A stretch of 64,000 nucleotides of DNA from Lanius collurio (GCA_020086605.1 JACBWW010000045.1:5428256-5492255); one strand, 5' to 3'. Numbered from the stretch's first letter, positions 12,515 to 26,100 are shown. Program-made: numbers and translations. Notes: generated from the sequence alone by a model not told the origin.

Positions 12515-14088
12515 CCTTTCCTGAATTGCAGGAATTGGACACTTGGAATCAGGCTATTTTAATGCAATTTTCTAAGGCACCAAAGAAAAATGTGTGGTAT
12601 TGTCTTGGAATTTCAGTCTGTTTTTGCTTCTCATAATAATCAATAACCATCAGAAATATGGTGATTGTATCTACCTAGATAATTCTAGGGCTTTTCCAGA
12701 AATCAGAATAGGTAAACCAAAGTTGTCATGTTGTAAGTTTTTGTTTCTCCTTTTTAACTCTAATAAGTCCAGATTTGTTTTGAAGAAAAGCAAAAACTTG
12801 TCAGCAGAGAAGCAGGATGGAATGGAGGTAGCATCTGAACAAATCCAGTATTGAGTATTAGAATGATAACTAATCAGTTTGAATTATCTCAGATGAACCA
12901 AAGATCCCCCCTCATGTTTCAGTGAGGACTGCTCTGAAGCATCCAGATCCAGTATTCCATTAAAGACAAAAATGATACCTGACTTAAAATACTGACTTTC
13001 ATAACCTTTAAAATCTGTTTTACCATTCATTTTCTTTGCTAGGATTTGGAAGCCTGGATATTACCTGTCAAGTTGTCACAAGTAATTATATGTTTGTTAA
13101 CTTATTGCTCCTAATAAACAACAGGAAATATTCATGATGAATTTCATTTTCCCCTAAAAAAAATATTTAATAACTGCTTTGATTAAATATTAAAGCTTTC
13201 TTTTGCTGTTACAACCAGACAGAAAATTCCAAATATCAGCAAAATATTTTGAGCACAGTCTTTTTACTACCTGGTTATTATGCTGGACTTTATTGATTGC
13301 TAACACCATTGATCAGGGTAATTTCTAGGTGGTCAGGTGGAAGACTGATGGGACAAGGCTGTTTGATGGCTCAGCAAACCAAAACTTTGTTTTCATACTG
13401 AAAATACCTGAAAATTTGAATGATGTAGACAGTACTACCTGGCCTTGGGGAGCAGTCAAAATTATTGCATTTCCCAGTGGACAAAAGGGATCACAGAGAT
13501 AAAGGAAACTTTTAGAGCCAGCAATTTTTGTGTGGTTCCTTGTCTTTATTTTGCCTTGCTCAGTGTCTGTGCCACAGCAGGGGCACCGAGTGTCAGCTGA
13601 GGGTTTGGAGCAAAACCTGTCCCCTTCAACTGCAGCAGAGGGGGAGGTCTCGGGGGAGCTGGATGAGTTGTAGGAGCAGAATCAGCTGCCCAGGTACACC
13701 CTGAGCTCGTGGAACAGCAGTTTTCTGTTACAGCACTGACAGGGGGTTTGTCAGACTGGAAAGAACCTCATTTATTCCACCAGTCAGGTCTGCCTGCTGG
13801 AGAAATTGTAATTGGTGCGTGTACAAGGGCTGAGGGAGCTCTAATGGCACTGCTGGAACCATAATGTAATATCCAGGTTGAAATCATTCCATCTTTATCT
13901 CATTATGAGCACAGTTTTCTTCTATGTGTGAAACTTGAATGTCAAATTGAGGAAGTGGAGGGAACATAAACAAAAGAATGTGGGCACGGTCTATTGTTCC
14001 TTCAGAGGAATTGGGAAAGCTGCAGAAGGCTGTAGGAAGATGCCCCAAGCAAAATGAGGGGATAAAGGCTTCCAAAAACTTCTCAGTT

Positions 14089-14089
14089 N
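14089..14089. other. Single ambiguous base
   Basis: One n in otherwise resolved sequence, showing an unresolved base in the assembly or consensus. Confidence 0.99.
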
Positions 14090-15085
14090 AGTGTCCCAGT
14101 GCTGAGCATACAGACCATCACCGTGGTGTTTGATTGCTTCTGAAAGCTGCATTTGCCACAGCTTTACTTAATAACCACAGAGATTAAAATTCAGAAAATA
14201 TTTTTGTCATTCCTATTTATTTTCAATTTTTAAAAAGTCTTTTTTCTACGAACAAATACATACAAGGAAGCTACTACTAATAAGTTTTTTTATTTCTTGG
14301 AGAAGAGAAATGTAATCAACAAAATCAAAAACTGCTGGAACCATTATTGCAGCAGAAAATTAAATTAGTTGTTAATTCTTTCATGGATGTAATTCTGGCC
14401 ACTGCAAATCCCTCCTTAGGTATTTTGTATAAAGTGAGTAAAAATTCATGGCATGGATAAAAGCTTTGTCTATTTTATGAGCAACAGGCAAATGATCCAA
14501 ATGGTGCTCATAAAGCAAATGGTTCCCATCTCTAAAAGGAGGAGAAATGTACTTAAAAGCTGCTGGAACGAACCACAAGTGAAGCCAATTCCTCTGTACA
14601 GAAAGGTGTTATCTCCATGAAAGTTTTTTGAATCCTGCACACAAGGGAGAGGCTGGCTGCTTCTGTCTACTTAATAATAACAATAAAAACTCACTGTGTG
14701 TGCTTGGGCTGCTCAGAGCTGCTGAGAGCTGCTGTGGGAGGTGCTCTGTCAGCAGAGAGGGTGAAACAGCCGAGAGCAGGGCTGGTGTGGGGGCCAGAGG
14801 GGCAGTGGAGCAGAAAGAACCACATCTGGCCCCCAAACCAGCAGGGGAGAAGCTGGTGCCCATTAACAGCAGGGCAATTTCACACAGAGTTTACAGTCTG
14901 GGGAAACAGGGAAGGGAGCTCTGTGTGCCCAGGGAGGGAGGGATTTGTGCTGCCAGTGCTGCCATGGCTCTCACTTGCCTTCTTTGCTCGAGGTTTGGTC
15001 TTGGAAGCAGCCAGGTCACTGGGAATTTTGAAAAATTAGACAAAAAAAGAAGAGCTGTAGTACTTTGTCAGGCTCATTTCTTCTT

Positions 15086-15150
15086 CTGTGTGGTGGTGGT
15101 TTTGTTCTTGGTTTTACAGTTTTGGTTTTGGGGGGTTTTTGGCTGTGGTT
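15086..15150. repeat. G/T-rich low-complexity tract
   Basis: Starts with TGG triplets and passes into T runs separated by GG and a G6 block on the plus strand. It accounts for the hydrophobic V, F, L and W-rich part of the 208-codon open frame across it, one reason that frame was not called a gene. Confidence 0.6.
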
Positions 15151-15669
15151 TAATAAGTTCACAGAACAGTGTGGCATTGACATTGTGGGAATTATTTTTT
15201 TCATGGCCGTGCCTTTTAACTTGTAGTTTTCTGCATCTTTTCCTGTTAACTTAGTGAATAGAAACTGATGTTACTGCCTGGAAAATAAAGTATGAGAGAC
15301 TCATTCCAATAAATTTGGGACGAGACCTTTGCAGATAAGGAACATGTGTGGGAGTAGTTGCCCAAATAGACTTGTCATTGGTTTACAAGCTTTATTTAAA
15401 TGCTAAATACCATGTATTCCTGTGGTTATGTTTTTTGCTGCTTTGCCTGATTAAACATTTAGCTGATAAACCATGTCAAGGCTGTTCAGAGCTACTGCGG
15501 TTAAGATTATGTATTTATAGTCTCTATATTTACAGTCCATTATAAACAGGGCAATTTAAAATCAAAGTCATCTGTGATTGTTTAAATTTTTGATGTTGCT
15601 GATGCTGAATTTTGTGTGGCAGTGACATGAAATAATATTGATGACCATGATTCTGAATCAGAAACCAAT

Positions 15670-15972
15670 TGTCTCTCCCAGACTTTGGCAGGGAAGGGGT
15701 TGTTTTCTTCTCCCAGGTAACACCTGACTGATGAGAGGAAATGGCCTAAAGGTTTGCCAAGGTTTAGAGGAGATGGAGGAAATATTCTTTGCTGAAAACA
15801 CAGGGATTAGGCTGCCCAGGGAGCTGGTGCAGTCCCCATGTCTGGAGGAAAGGTGTGTGGCTGTGGAGACACAGTTCAGTGGTGGGCACAGCAGTGCTGG
15901 GTCAGTGGCTGGGCACAGTCATCTTGGGGGGCTTCTCCCACCTTAACAACTCTGATTCTATCATTACTGGGA
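15670..15972 (+). mobile_element. CR1 LINE fragment, 3' end
   Basis: This is the 3' terminal part of a CR1 non-LTR retrotransposon in plus orientation. It shows, in the right order, landmarks remembered from avian CR1 3' ends: the cttctcccaggtaac block near 15706, the agaggaaatggcct block near 15734, the attctttgctgaaa block near 15783, the ggctgcccagggagctggt block near 15810, the gggcacagcagtgctgggt block near 15883, and a terminus close to gattctat near 15953. It is a 5'-truncated, mutated copy with small gaps and no coding capacity. CR1 copies are typically 5'-truncated like this. The open frame at 15731-15946 is only a shadow of the repeat. The left edge is approximate because similarity fades upstream of 15706. 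Confidence 0.88.
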
Positions 15973-18900
15973 ATATGAACCTAGAAAGAGACAATAGGGA
16001 TTTACCATAATAAGAAAAGGATTAAATTTAAACTGCAGTAGTGGCAAATAGTCAGCTTTGCCAGCATGACAGGTACAACAAAACTCCCACTCTTCAGTAG
16101 CAGAATATTTCTGATTTAATTTTTCTTTTGGTGACTCCTACATTCCTGTCTATTATGTCTCCCTGAAATACTTCATATGAGTGGTTCCTAGAGGTGTTCA
16201 ACAGGATAAAACGGGAGAAGGTGGTGTTAGTGCTGTAGCTTTTTATTTGTTTATTAATTGTAAGAACTCCAAGTGCTTTTAATCACTGAAGATAATGGCT
16301 AAAAATCCAGGATACAGCTGCATTAATCTTCCTTGTCCAAATGTAGCATAATTACTTTAATGAACACGTTAATTTATCCCCTCTCCTCATGCTCCTTCTC
16401 CTTCACAATTCAGGCTGTCAGTGGAAACTGAGACAATGATTACCTTCTTCTCAAAGTTCTCCGGGAGGGTTGAGTGTCTGAGGATGATGATTTGCACACT
16501 CAGGTGTGTTAAAATAAACCATGTCTCACACCAACAGGGCTTTAGTGCCAGCTGGTGTAAAGGTGGGGCATTCCACAGCACCAAGCATCACAACCAGGAG
16601 CAGCAAGAGACAGACAAAATACAACCATTTGTCTCTTCAAAGCAAAAGAGGATTCTTGTGAATCTATAGTTTTATTTTCTCTTTTATTTGTGTGCAGAGC
16701 ACAGTCCTTATTTTTTTTTTTTTTTTTTTTTTTTTAGGAAAATTACTTTTTCTGGAAAGGCAAAACCACTCAGACTCAAATCTAATTACAAATGATAGAG
16801 TGTAGGGGGTTTTTTTTGCTCAATTTTAAAGAATCACTTTATAATCTTGGAACAGTGGATAACAACATCACTAATCCAATATTTTAGCAGTAAATACATT
16901 TGATGATGGGAATTGCTGCACTAATCTTATATCCCTCCACAGTATAGTTAAGAAATCCACAGGGAGTTTTACTAATCAGTTTTTGTAAAGTAAATCAAGT
17001 CATGTAATTCTCGTTCCCTCCAAGTGCCCGGCGAGGCAGGCAGAGCCATATGCAGCACTTTTTGTTCTTTTCATTGGTTTTGAGCCCTAATCTGCAGCCA
17101 GCCTTTCCCCTGAGTATTTCTGGAGAGAAAAGTCTCCAAGCACCCTCTGACAGAGATGTCTTATTAGGGGAGTTGGCAATTCACCTTGTTCCCCTCACCC
17201 GCCCTGCTGGGAAGGCTTGGAGCGAGTCCTCCTCCTGCTCACAGGCAGAAAGCTGCCAGTAATAAATATAAGTAAATAAATACAATCCAACCACATTTGC
17301 TGCTCTCCTTCTGATACATATGCTTGAAGGTACTTATTTAGGCACTAATTTCATTGACAAGTGAGATATGTTGCAATATGGCTTGTGGTTTGATCTTGGC
17401 TTTAAAAACACTCACAATTAAAATAGGTTGTTTTTTTGTTGGCTTTTTTTAAATTATAAAAAGAGTGTTTTAAATTAGGAATGAATATTAGCAACTGTGG
17501 TTAAATATTTGAGGAGAAGCAATTAATAAGGATTCTGTGCATATTTTGTTCCCACAGTTTATGGGTATTGAATTATTGTTCATGGAGTCCTGGTGTGCTC
17601 TGTTTTCTTAGGTCACAGCTTGAGCCTTTAGGACTCAAACCCAGTCAAAGTCAAAATGAAAACAAAGCTTTATTCCTGGTTTGGTGTCTTCAACACAAAC
17701 TAGCCACCTAAACAGATTTATGCAGTTTATTCACACCCAGGTTATATTCAGTATTTAAAATCTGTGCACTCAAAATATTCCCATTTAATTTGGTGCCTTG
17801 GTAAATTCAAACATTCCTTAAATATATTTCTTGTTTAATGGAACTTCAGTTGTAATCCTGAGTGCTAACACAAATGGCTGGGCAAATAAAACAGTAATAA
17901 AAGAGCTGATCAGAGTAGAAGGTGTGAGGATTCTAAACACAATTATAATTGTCTACATAAATATCTGAACTGTTTTGAATACTCCAGTCTTAAAACCTCA
18001 TACTTTATCTCTTCAAATAGAGGTCTCACAAGCTTGAAGCCAACTGAAAGCAGACACTTGTTTTGGTCTGATTTGAGTATCTGCAGCTATGAAACAGCAT
18101 TTTATTAAGAAACTTAAGAGAAAAAAACCCACACTAATTATTCCTGAACTCCTGAACAAATAATGTATCCAGAAATCAGAGTACAGTGCTGGAAGGTGAC
18201 TCAGTGGAAAGGGACATTAACAGTTTCTTATCTATATAGGATGGATTTCCCAAGTTCCAGTTAATATGGAATAGAGCACCACCAACTTGCTACATATAAA
18301 CCAGTAGATCAGCCTGGAGTAGGCCACTGGGAGTATCCAACTGTAAAATAAAAAAAGTAATTACAAGATGTTTGCAAATAAAAATCTTCTAATTGAATCA
18401 AGACTTTGCAGTGGAGCAGGGTTGCTGAGATTACCTGGCCAACAGGAGGAACTCTGTTTTTATTAATCTAGTAGGATTTCAGACAGGCTTTACAAAAATA
18501 CACAATTCTTTTCAAGATCCAGTTTTGCCATGGTGCATGGCCACTGGAAGTTAGTCACTGATGTAGCTGAAAAGTCACTCAGAGAAAATAAGGAGGAAAA
18601 GAAGCAGGCTCTGAGAGCTGGGAGCGCTGCTATTGATTTCAGCAGGGGAGACTATTACAAAAGCAGAAAAGAATTCCCATTTCATTTATGTTTATCTGTC
18701 TGTTTTGCAGACCGGCCCGTGATTCTGTGATAAAAACCCTCTCCATTTGAGCCAATATAGAGTTCTCCCACGAGTTAATTAAAAGCAGGGAGGCCCCCCC
18801 AGGCAGTGCTGGGGCTGCATCTCCGACAGGAGCTCGGTGTGCTCATCTCTGTCACACTGCTCCGTGGGCAGCCCCAACGCCAGAACTGCTCACTGGAAAA

Positions 18901-20030
18901 TTAGCCCCTAGCAAAGGCTTCAGGTCCTCACTACCTTGAAATATTTAAATGGTTTCTAAGTCGTTCCCCTTGTAGAATATCTTCTTCTTTTCTGTCCTCC
19001 GTGACAGCGGTGTTGTCTGCCTGATTCCTTTGGCTCACACTGTTAAATCTTTTCTTTCCTCTTGCTTCTGACATGTCAGTGTTGCTATTACAGACTCGAA
19101 CAGCAGTGTAAAGAGGAAAGAATTAGTAGGAGGAGCAGGGAGCTCGGCTGTAGAGCATCCCTTGGACACTCAGGCCGGTGTGCATGAAAACAGGTAACCC
19201 CAGAAAGCTGCTGTCAGCGTGCATCAGGCTGGGGCTGCAGGAGGGAGCTGTGCTGCTCAGAGCAGGCAGGGCATTTATTCTCCTTTTCCTCACACTGAGG
19301 TGGAGGAGACGGGCATTCAGCAGTGAAACATCCAATGACATTGTTTGAAAAGGGCAGGTAGACAGCTACTCCTTCATCCTGGGCGATGCACGGAGTCCTG
19401 TCAGTGTCTGAGTAAATCACACGGGCCTGCTCTCAGAAAATGTAGATGAGATCTGTGAGGAGCTCAGTTATCCATGGGCATGCTTGGAATGGCTTTCCTG
19501 CCCACAGTATTTCTCTGCCATCACCCCCTTTTGGCGAGGGAGCAGAGACATCCTCGTTATTTAGGAGAAAGCTCTGAGTATCAAAATCATTAAGTTGCAT
19601 TGGGCTGTGACTTCCTTGCTCTGAGCTGTGCTCAACATGCATAAATCTTGAAATGGAAAACATAAATGAGCTGTGATTCATGGAGGTGTCCATTTTCCAG
19701 TGTCCACTTGGCTGTCACTGGCAGTGAGCTGCAAAGGGAGGCAGGGGCTGTTCCCAGGAACAGATCCATCCTCTTCACTGCTCCACCAGTGTAGGGATTT
19801 ATGCATCTGGGAGTGAGAGGAGCAGCCTGAAAAGCCTTTGGAAAGCATGAACATAAAATCTCTCTGGTGCTGTGTTTTAAGTCTTAAAAATGGTATTGGC
19901 TTCTGTGTGGACCTTTGCATGGGGAGTGTTTGAGGCTGAGCTTTGAGAAGCTTTGGGTTTTCAACTCTCGGTTGATCTCCTGAGGTTTTCTTTCCCCCCA
20001 CTGTTTTTAGGAAACTTGTGACCATCTTTT
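15973..20030. other. Gene-free stretch
   Basis: No recognised exon, RNA gene or transposon. It contains the long poly-T at 16711 and GC-richer patches at about 17020-17260, 18785-18900 and 19120-19330, each with a few CpG but no coding signal that can be followed. Short frames in the patches are not recognisable as proteins. Confidence 0.55.
16711..16735. repeat. Poly-T tract (about 25 T)
   Basis: The longest pure homopolymer in the window. Its exact length is likely to vary between individuals and to be error-prone in sequencing. Confidence 0.9.
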
Positions 20031-20180
20031 ATTGGTGGTGGTGTTTTGGTTTGGTTGATTGTTTTTTGTTTGTATGTTTTTTGTTTGTTTGTTTGTTTGG
20101 GTTTTTGTTTGTTTTTTGTGGTTTTTTTGGGTTGGGTTTTTTTTTGGGGGTTTTTTTTGGTTTTTTTTTTTTTTTTTTTT
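20031..20180. repeat. Large G/T-rich low-complexity tract
   Basis: About 150 bases almost free of C and nearly free of A on the plus strand. It consists of TTTG and TTTTTTG-type units, several GGG and GGGGG blocks, and a terminal run of 20 T. The minus-strand open frame across it (20007-20213) gives only a K, Q, N, T and P-rich translation and is not a gene. The strand asymmetry and G blocks could favour unusual structure, but no regular G-quadruplex spacing was established. Confidence 0.85.
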
Positions 20181-23100
20181 AGTGTAAACTTTTCCAGTGT
20201 TTGGTAAGAACATTATGCCTTAATTCCTGGTAAATTAGCAACACAGTTTTTTCTCTCTGGATAGCAAACACAGCTATAAAGTCTTGTCCCAGGCAATAAC
20301 AGGAGTAGGCACTCAGTTCATTGTGTGAGGTGTTCACCTGCAGAGGTTCTCCACAGCTGTGATTCTGTAAACTGAATATTTTACTATTGATCACAAGGGA
20401 TGAAGGCTGAAACCCAGTGCTGGGAGGTGAATTATTCACCAATGCCAGCAGGGCCCCCAGTGCCCACCCAAACTCTCTCATGCATCTTCAGTGCTGAAAA
20501 GAGATTTTGACTGAATTTAGTTAACTGAAATGTGGGGTTTCACCAGTCCATTAAGTTATATGATTATTGTTTTGTGTCTCTAGTGGAGATGGTGGCTCTG
20601 GGTTGCCATGCAGCTCGCCCTCTCAGGCAGCTCCTCATCTGCAAAATCAGTTGTTTTTCTTGAAGGATATTTTATGGTCTGATTAATTTTTTGGCTGAAA
20701 ACTGTTGCATATAAAGCAGATATGCTCCAACTCAGTGCCCCAATGCCTATAAGGTAATGGGTATTATGGACTCATTCAATCCCAAATGAGATTAACACCC
20801 CTGCTCTCTCCATCTGCCTTTGAGAAAGAATCCAATAAATAGCAAGGCCTATGAGGGGAGATTATCAGAGGCAGCATTTGCAGTGTTTTTGTTCCTGCAA
20901 GGAGCCAGGAACTCTCTCGGAGGGTGCAGTGGCTGCTGTGCCACTCAGGGGGTCTGTGTTGAGTCCTCACAGCCCAGGGCAGCCCTGCCCTATAAAATGG
21001 GCATTTCTCACTCCTCAGGCTGTCCCTCGTGAGTTTACTGAGCAGCAGCAAAGCTGCACAGGGCTTCTTGCTAAGATTTTATTGGTTTTTTTACCTAAAA
21101 GGATTTCAAAATGGAGAAGAAGGGAAAAACAAGAGGTGCTGTGGAGACTTGGCCTATTCTGGCAGCTTTTGATTGCAGATTGAGAGCTGAGCTGGGGCTG
21201 TGAGTCCAGCCTGGCCACAAGGCTGCCCTGCCTGTCCCCCTGCTCTGCATCCAAGGGTCTGTGCAGTGTGTAGGGACACAGGAGTGCCCTCTTGTAACTA
21301 CTTCAGCAAATGAGATCTGCCTCCAGATCCCTTTTCCCTTGGGGTTGTCCCATTTCAACTTCATGCTGTCCCCTATTTCTGCACAGCAGGAACCATTTCT
21401 GATTTTCAGCCACAGGAGTTCAAGCTGCTTCTGTCCCTCTGACTGAGCTTGCCTCTGTCCAACAGCACAAGTTTGTGTCACATTTGGAGACAAATTAGAG
21501 GGAGTCTCAAAAAGATGATGGCCTGGACTCAATAGCCACTGAACTGGTGTATCCAGCCTGAATTCTGCCTGCTTGGAACTGAAGGACACAGATGAACAGC
21601 AGAATCTGTGTGCCAACTCAAAATGTGCTTAAAATAGGTTTTTATGATACACTATTTGTCTTTTCTTAGAAAATGAAATATTTTCATTTGGCAGCTAGCT
21701 CTGCCTTGAAGATGGGAGTTTTTATCATTCTTTCTATGGATGAACTTATTGATTTGGAAGGCTCCTACAACATTCTTCCATGCTGTTATGAATACAAACT
21801 GGAATTTTGTATTTGAAATTCCAACAACAAACTGGGTTTTGCTGGAATTTTGAAAACTGGTCCTAATTGAGTTGTTTATTGAGTTGAATTAGTGAAAACA
21901 CCATTAGGAAAGAGTGCCAGGCTCCAGACAGTAGATGTTGGTGCTGCAGATCAACACCTGTAGTTTGGAAAATGATCACCAAAACTTTCCATTTTGGCTT
22001 TGTTTTGCAATGCTTTTATGCTTTCCCAAATACCACAATTAGTTCTTGTGCATTGTGCTGTTTTTCTGACACTAACAGATACTAGAAGTTTCCTAGATTC
22101 AGAAAAGAATTAATGTTGCAAACACTCTGACAGTGGTTGGTGTTTGTAGGAGAATTCATCATCCCTGAAAAGATGCATATTCTACAGCTTTGTTTGTAAA
22201 TCCATAAATTTCCACAGTACTTTGTAATGCCCTGAATTTCACTATATATCTGCAATACAGATGGTGAAATCTATGAACCGAGGCAGAAATTGCACTTTGT
22301 TTTATTTGTCATGCCCTCTCCTTGTGCTGCTGTTCTCCCTCAGGATTTTAGTCTGAATTCCTCTTCACTCTTCAGCAAAATTCACATTAAATACTGAGGT
22401 TGCCACCATTTGTGGAAACTTCCTCTGCCAGGGTGCCCACAGTCAGTTATTGCCCTGGACAAGATTAGTTCTAGGTGCTTGGGGGTTTTTTACAGTTAAA
22501 GGTTTTCAGGGCACCACTGTCCTAATCTGAAGTACTCTTACCAGATTAATTAATTATAAATTACCAAAGTATTTGCAATGTGGGGACATTTCTAATACTG
22601 GGCTGTTTATCTGGTAATATTTCATACTTACATTTTTATGCTCTGAATTCCTATAATTATTTCCCAGTAAGAAAACCTGATCTTTACAGTGATCCTGTCA
22701 TGTACATGTTACAATTTTCTCCTTCCAAGTTTAGTTTTTGGCTATTAAGGATCATTTCACAGATAAGGTTGGAGAGGATCTCTGTGCTCACCAGGTCCAA
22801 GATCTGCAGTGGATTGTTGTGTTTTATATGTGCTGATTTGATTTCCCTCTTGAGCAGCCTGCCCAGGAGGTGGTGGGACGAGGCACTCAGGTCTCAGCAA
22901 GAACAAGACTCTTGGTTCTTTTGAATTCTGATTGGTTTTTCTTTATCTGCTTTCATATCTCTGCTCAACACATAGATTTTCATCTATTTAAGTAAAAGCA
23001 AGGATGCTTTATGCTCTGTTTCATTCCTTCTATTTCAGGATTTACAAGTGTTGTGACTTGGAAACATCTGAACTTTTATTTTTCTGTGTGTGTGGAGAGA

Positions 23101-26100
23101 AGCAGTGAGAGAGGGAGAGTTTGCTGGATTTCTTTTTTCAGAACACAACTGAAACGCTCAGCTCCTGGGCTTGGCAGTTTTACAGCAACTTGATAAAATA
23201 AAAATAATCGTGCCATCGCTATTTTATCTTCCTCCTTTCAGATGTGCTTCCTTCAGAATTGCTTCTTTCTTTCATATTTGTGGCACTGTGCTCAGCAGCG
23301 TGGCAGGCTGTTCACAGGCTCTGCCAAGCTGAGGATTTGAGAGAAAGTAAACAACTCAGTTGGAAACGTGGATAGCAAGGGTTGTGTAGACTCTAAGCAG
23401 CAGAGATATGCTGCTGTATTATACAAGAGTTCACTTAATGGAAAAATGCTGCTTTCCCCTTCGAAGGGATCAATCTCTGTTGCTGGCCATTGTAAAATAA
23501 GCCAGCCGTGCCCAGAGCTCTGTGCAGGCAACTTCTCCATTGAGGTTTTTGGGCCTTCAGTTAGAAAATAAAACAATATTTATTGGGAATAAAGCCACGT
23601 GCTAGAGCCACCTAGACAGAGCTGGGAAATTCCCTAGGGATCTGCAAGATGGGCAGTAATTGAAGGAGACTTTTCTGTGTGTAGAATAGTTTTCCTCACA
23701 TATTTCTCAAATATTAGTTTACTTGCAAGTGGTATTTATTCTGTCAGCTGGAAGTCCATTAGTGATCCTTTGCTTTAGCAGATTTTAGTTTTTGCAAACA
23801 GGCCTGGTTTAACTCAGCTGGTTCTCAAGGAATTTGTGTCTCACTCCTACACTCCCAAAACAGCAGTGAGATGAAAGACAGTTCTTAATTATCTTCTTAG
23901 AGAGGAGGTGGGGCTTAACTATTAAGAAACATCTCAAAAACATTGTCTAGTGCAGTTTTCCTGAGGGATAAAGATTGCTGTTGGAGGATTTCCCTCCTCT
24001 GTGCTGTTCCTGTGCAGGCTCCATCTCCCTTTTCCATGTCTTCACAATCTGAGGTGAAGCTCAGAATACACCCCAGAATTATTATTATTTTTTTTCTTTT
24101 AAATTATTATTATTTTTACGTTAGTCCCTAGCTTTGTGAGGGACATCTGAGACATCTGTGTTAGTGCAAGGATTGCAGGTAACTCATGCTGGATATTTTG
24201 CTGAATTAATTCATCCCTCTGGGAAGCAGACTTCAGGTCTTCAGGGATAAGTTTTCACTGAAAGACCTGAACAGGTGTTGCTGCCATTTTTTCCAATGAT
24301 ATCTCTTTTCCTTGGAAACCTCGGGATGTGCCTGACACTGTACATTTAATGTAGTGCTTATCACTTGCACTCAGATATCAGAATTATTGGACAGCATGAC
24401 TTAAATAGGTGCCTGTTATACTTTCCAGCTTTCTGGACAGGAAAATTTTTATTCCATTTATGTAATGTCTTGAGAGATGATATTTTTTTTAAAATGAGGT
24501 GAGGCAGGTACATCTTAAATGTGTTTTAATAACTACCAAAACACTCATACAGGTTCTTCCTCAGTGATCTTCCTTCTCCAAATAAACCAAAGTCCCTTGG
24601 AAGGGGAGGGTGGCAGGCAGGGTGGTCAGGAGAGAGATGCAGAATGAAGGGGAAGTACAGAACAGCTTTTTTTGTGATATTGTAGCAGAAACAGGGCAAA
24701 CCTGTGTTGGTACATGGGGACATACAAAACAAAGAATGCAGCAGAAGAGCAAACAAACAGGGCTGCAGAAAAGAAATGCTTCTGAATTAGTCTGTTAAGC
24801 CATGATAGATGCCTTGTCAACCTGCTGCACCTAAAAGCTAAATACATGAGTTGGAGAGGAAAAAAAAAAGCCAATTGAAGAAAATCAATCATTGGGGTGT
24901 AGACTATTAAATGCTGACAACTGGTTAAAGGCTGGTTACACTGCCCTGAAACTTTGGGGGATAGCAAAGCACCTTTGAGTAAACTTAGACTCTTTAAATC
25001 AAAAATGGAAGTTCGTTGTTTTTTCTTTATGGCATTGTATGTCAGGGGCCAGTGTTCTCAGAGGCTGCTACACAGTGTGAAATTACTGGTTTACTCAGTT
25101 CTTTGTATTTCTGACCTTGAGATCTGGATCATTACAGTCAATGACCCTGACAGACCTGCAGAGTTCAGAAAGGGTTGAGGTTTTGTAACAATAAAAGTCT
25201 GATTTTCTTCTTTTTTTTAGTTAAATAACGAGCAATAATGTTAATGCTAAGTGGAAGTCAGGTAACTGATTAATTTCATTCTTTCACTGAAAGGCCACAC
25301 AGCTTCTCCATTTGTTTTTCTTCTACAGCCAAAGGATTAGCCACACAATTGCACAAAAATGCAAACTGAAGTCCTAAGGAGACGATGTATCAGGCTCCTT
25401 GGAATTGCTTTCTTAAAATAACGATTCCATTGATTTCTATTTCCCTAATATGTTTCAGACTGAAAGGTTTAAATTGTTTAAATTTATATAGAAAAGAGGG
25501 AGAGCACAGGGGTGTGTTAACAGTGTGGAGACCCAGGGCTTCAATTGCCTTTTCCTTGTGCATTGATCTGACTGGGTTATTTTTTGGTTCTGACACTTCC
25601 CAAGGGCTGGGGACTGATGATCAGCATTTGCTGGATGAATCAAAAGGATCTGGTGACCAAATCTACCTGTTGAGGCCTGCTGTCCTCTTGTGAATGCCTA
25701 GGAAATGCACTCTTACACCAGTCAATGTTAGAATAAACCAAGCAGTGCTGGGTGATGGGCAGTAGTCATCCCCTAAAGGCTTCACTCACTAGATCTACCT
25801 GGAAGAAACAGAAAAAAACAAAGAGCAAAAACCTGATGTGTCTAACCCTGACTGTTGGCAAGTTTTTTAAAATGGTTTAATCTCCCTTGCAGTTTGTGTC
25901 CTCTGCTGCTTTTGCTCTGAGATGCAGTGTTGGGGTGTCGTGACACATCTGAGACTTTGGCACACGCTCTGCTGGCAGGACCGTGCTGAACAAAACAGCA
26001 GCTCTGGGATCCTGGAGGGAAACTGCTCTGGGTCCCTTCTGAGGCTGTTCTGATCTTTGGGTCACCTTTTACAAGGCAAGGGCAGGTGGGTGTAAAAAGT

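Larger units (their letters stand above)
11552..15669. other. Gene-free stretch
   Basis: Mostly AT-rich sequence with no recognised exon or RNA gene. A single undetermined base lies at 14089. A GC-richer patch at about 14700-15010 hosts the longest open frame of the window (14628-15254, 208 codons), but its translation is low in complexity and matches nothing recognised. Another GC-richer patch, 13555-13850, has no recognised element. Confidence 0.55.

Noticed and set aside
13575..13594. CTCF-like sequence around ccacagcaggggcacc
   Set aside because: One base is missing from the central G run relative to the usual core, so it was not called a site.
14628..15254. Longest uninterrupted plus-strand frame (208 codons)
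   Set aside because: Low-complexity translation: N-rich start, then G, A, R and C-rich, then V, F, L and W-rich over the G/T tract at 15086-15150. No family is recognised, and another frame overlaps it on the same strand.
15731..15946. Plus-strand frames over the CR1 fragment
   Set aside because: This is the CR1 3' end, which lies beyond the element's coding region and is a decayed copy here.
20007..20213. Lysine- and asparagine-rich minus-strand frame
   Set aside because: Direct translation of the G/T low-complexity tract.
21095..21616. 173-codon minus-strand frame
   Set aside because: No recognisable motif. It sits in a GC-richer patch where long frames are expected by chance, and frames on the other strand overlap it.
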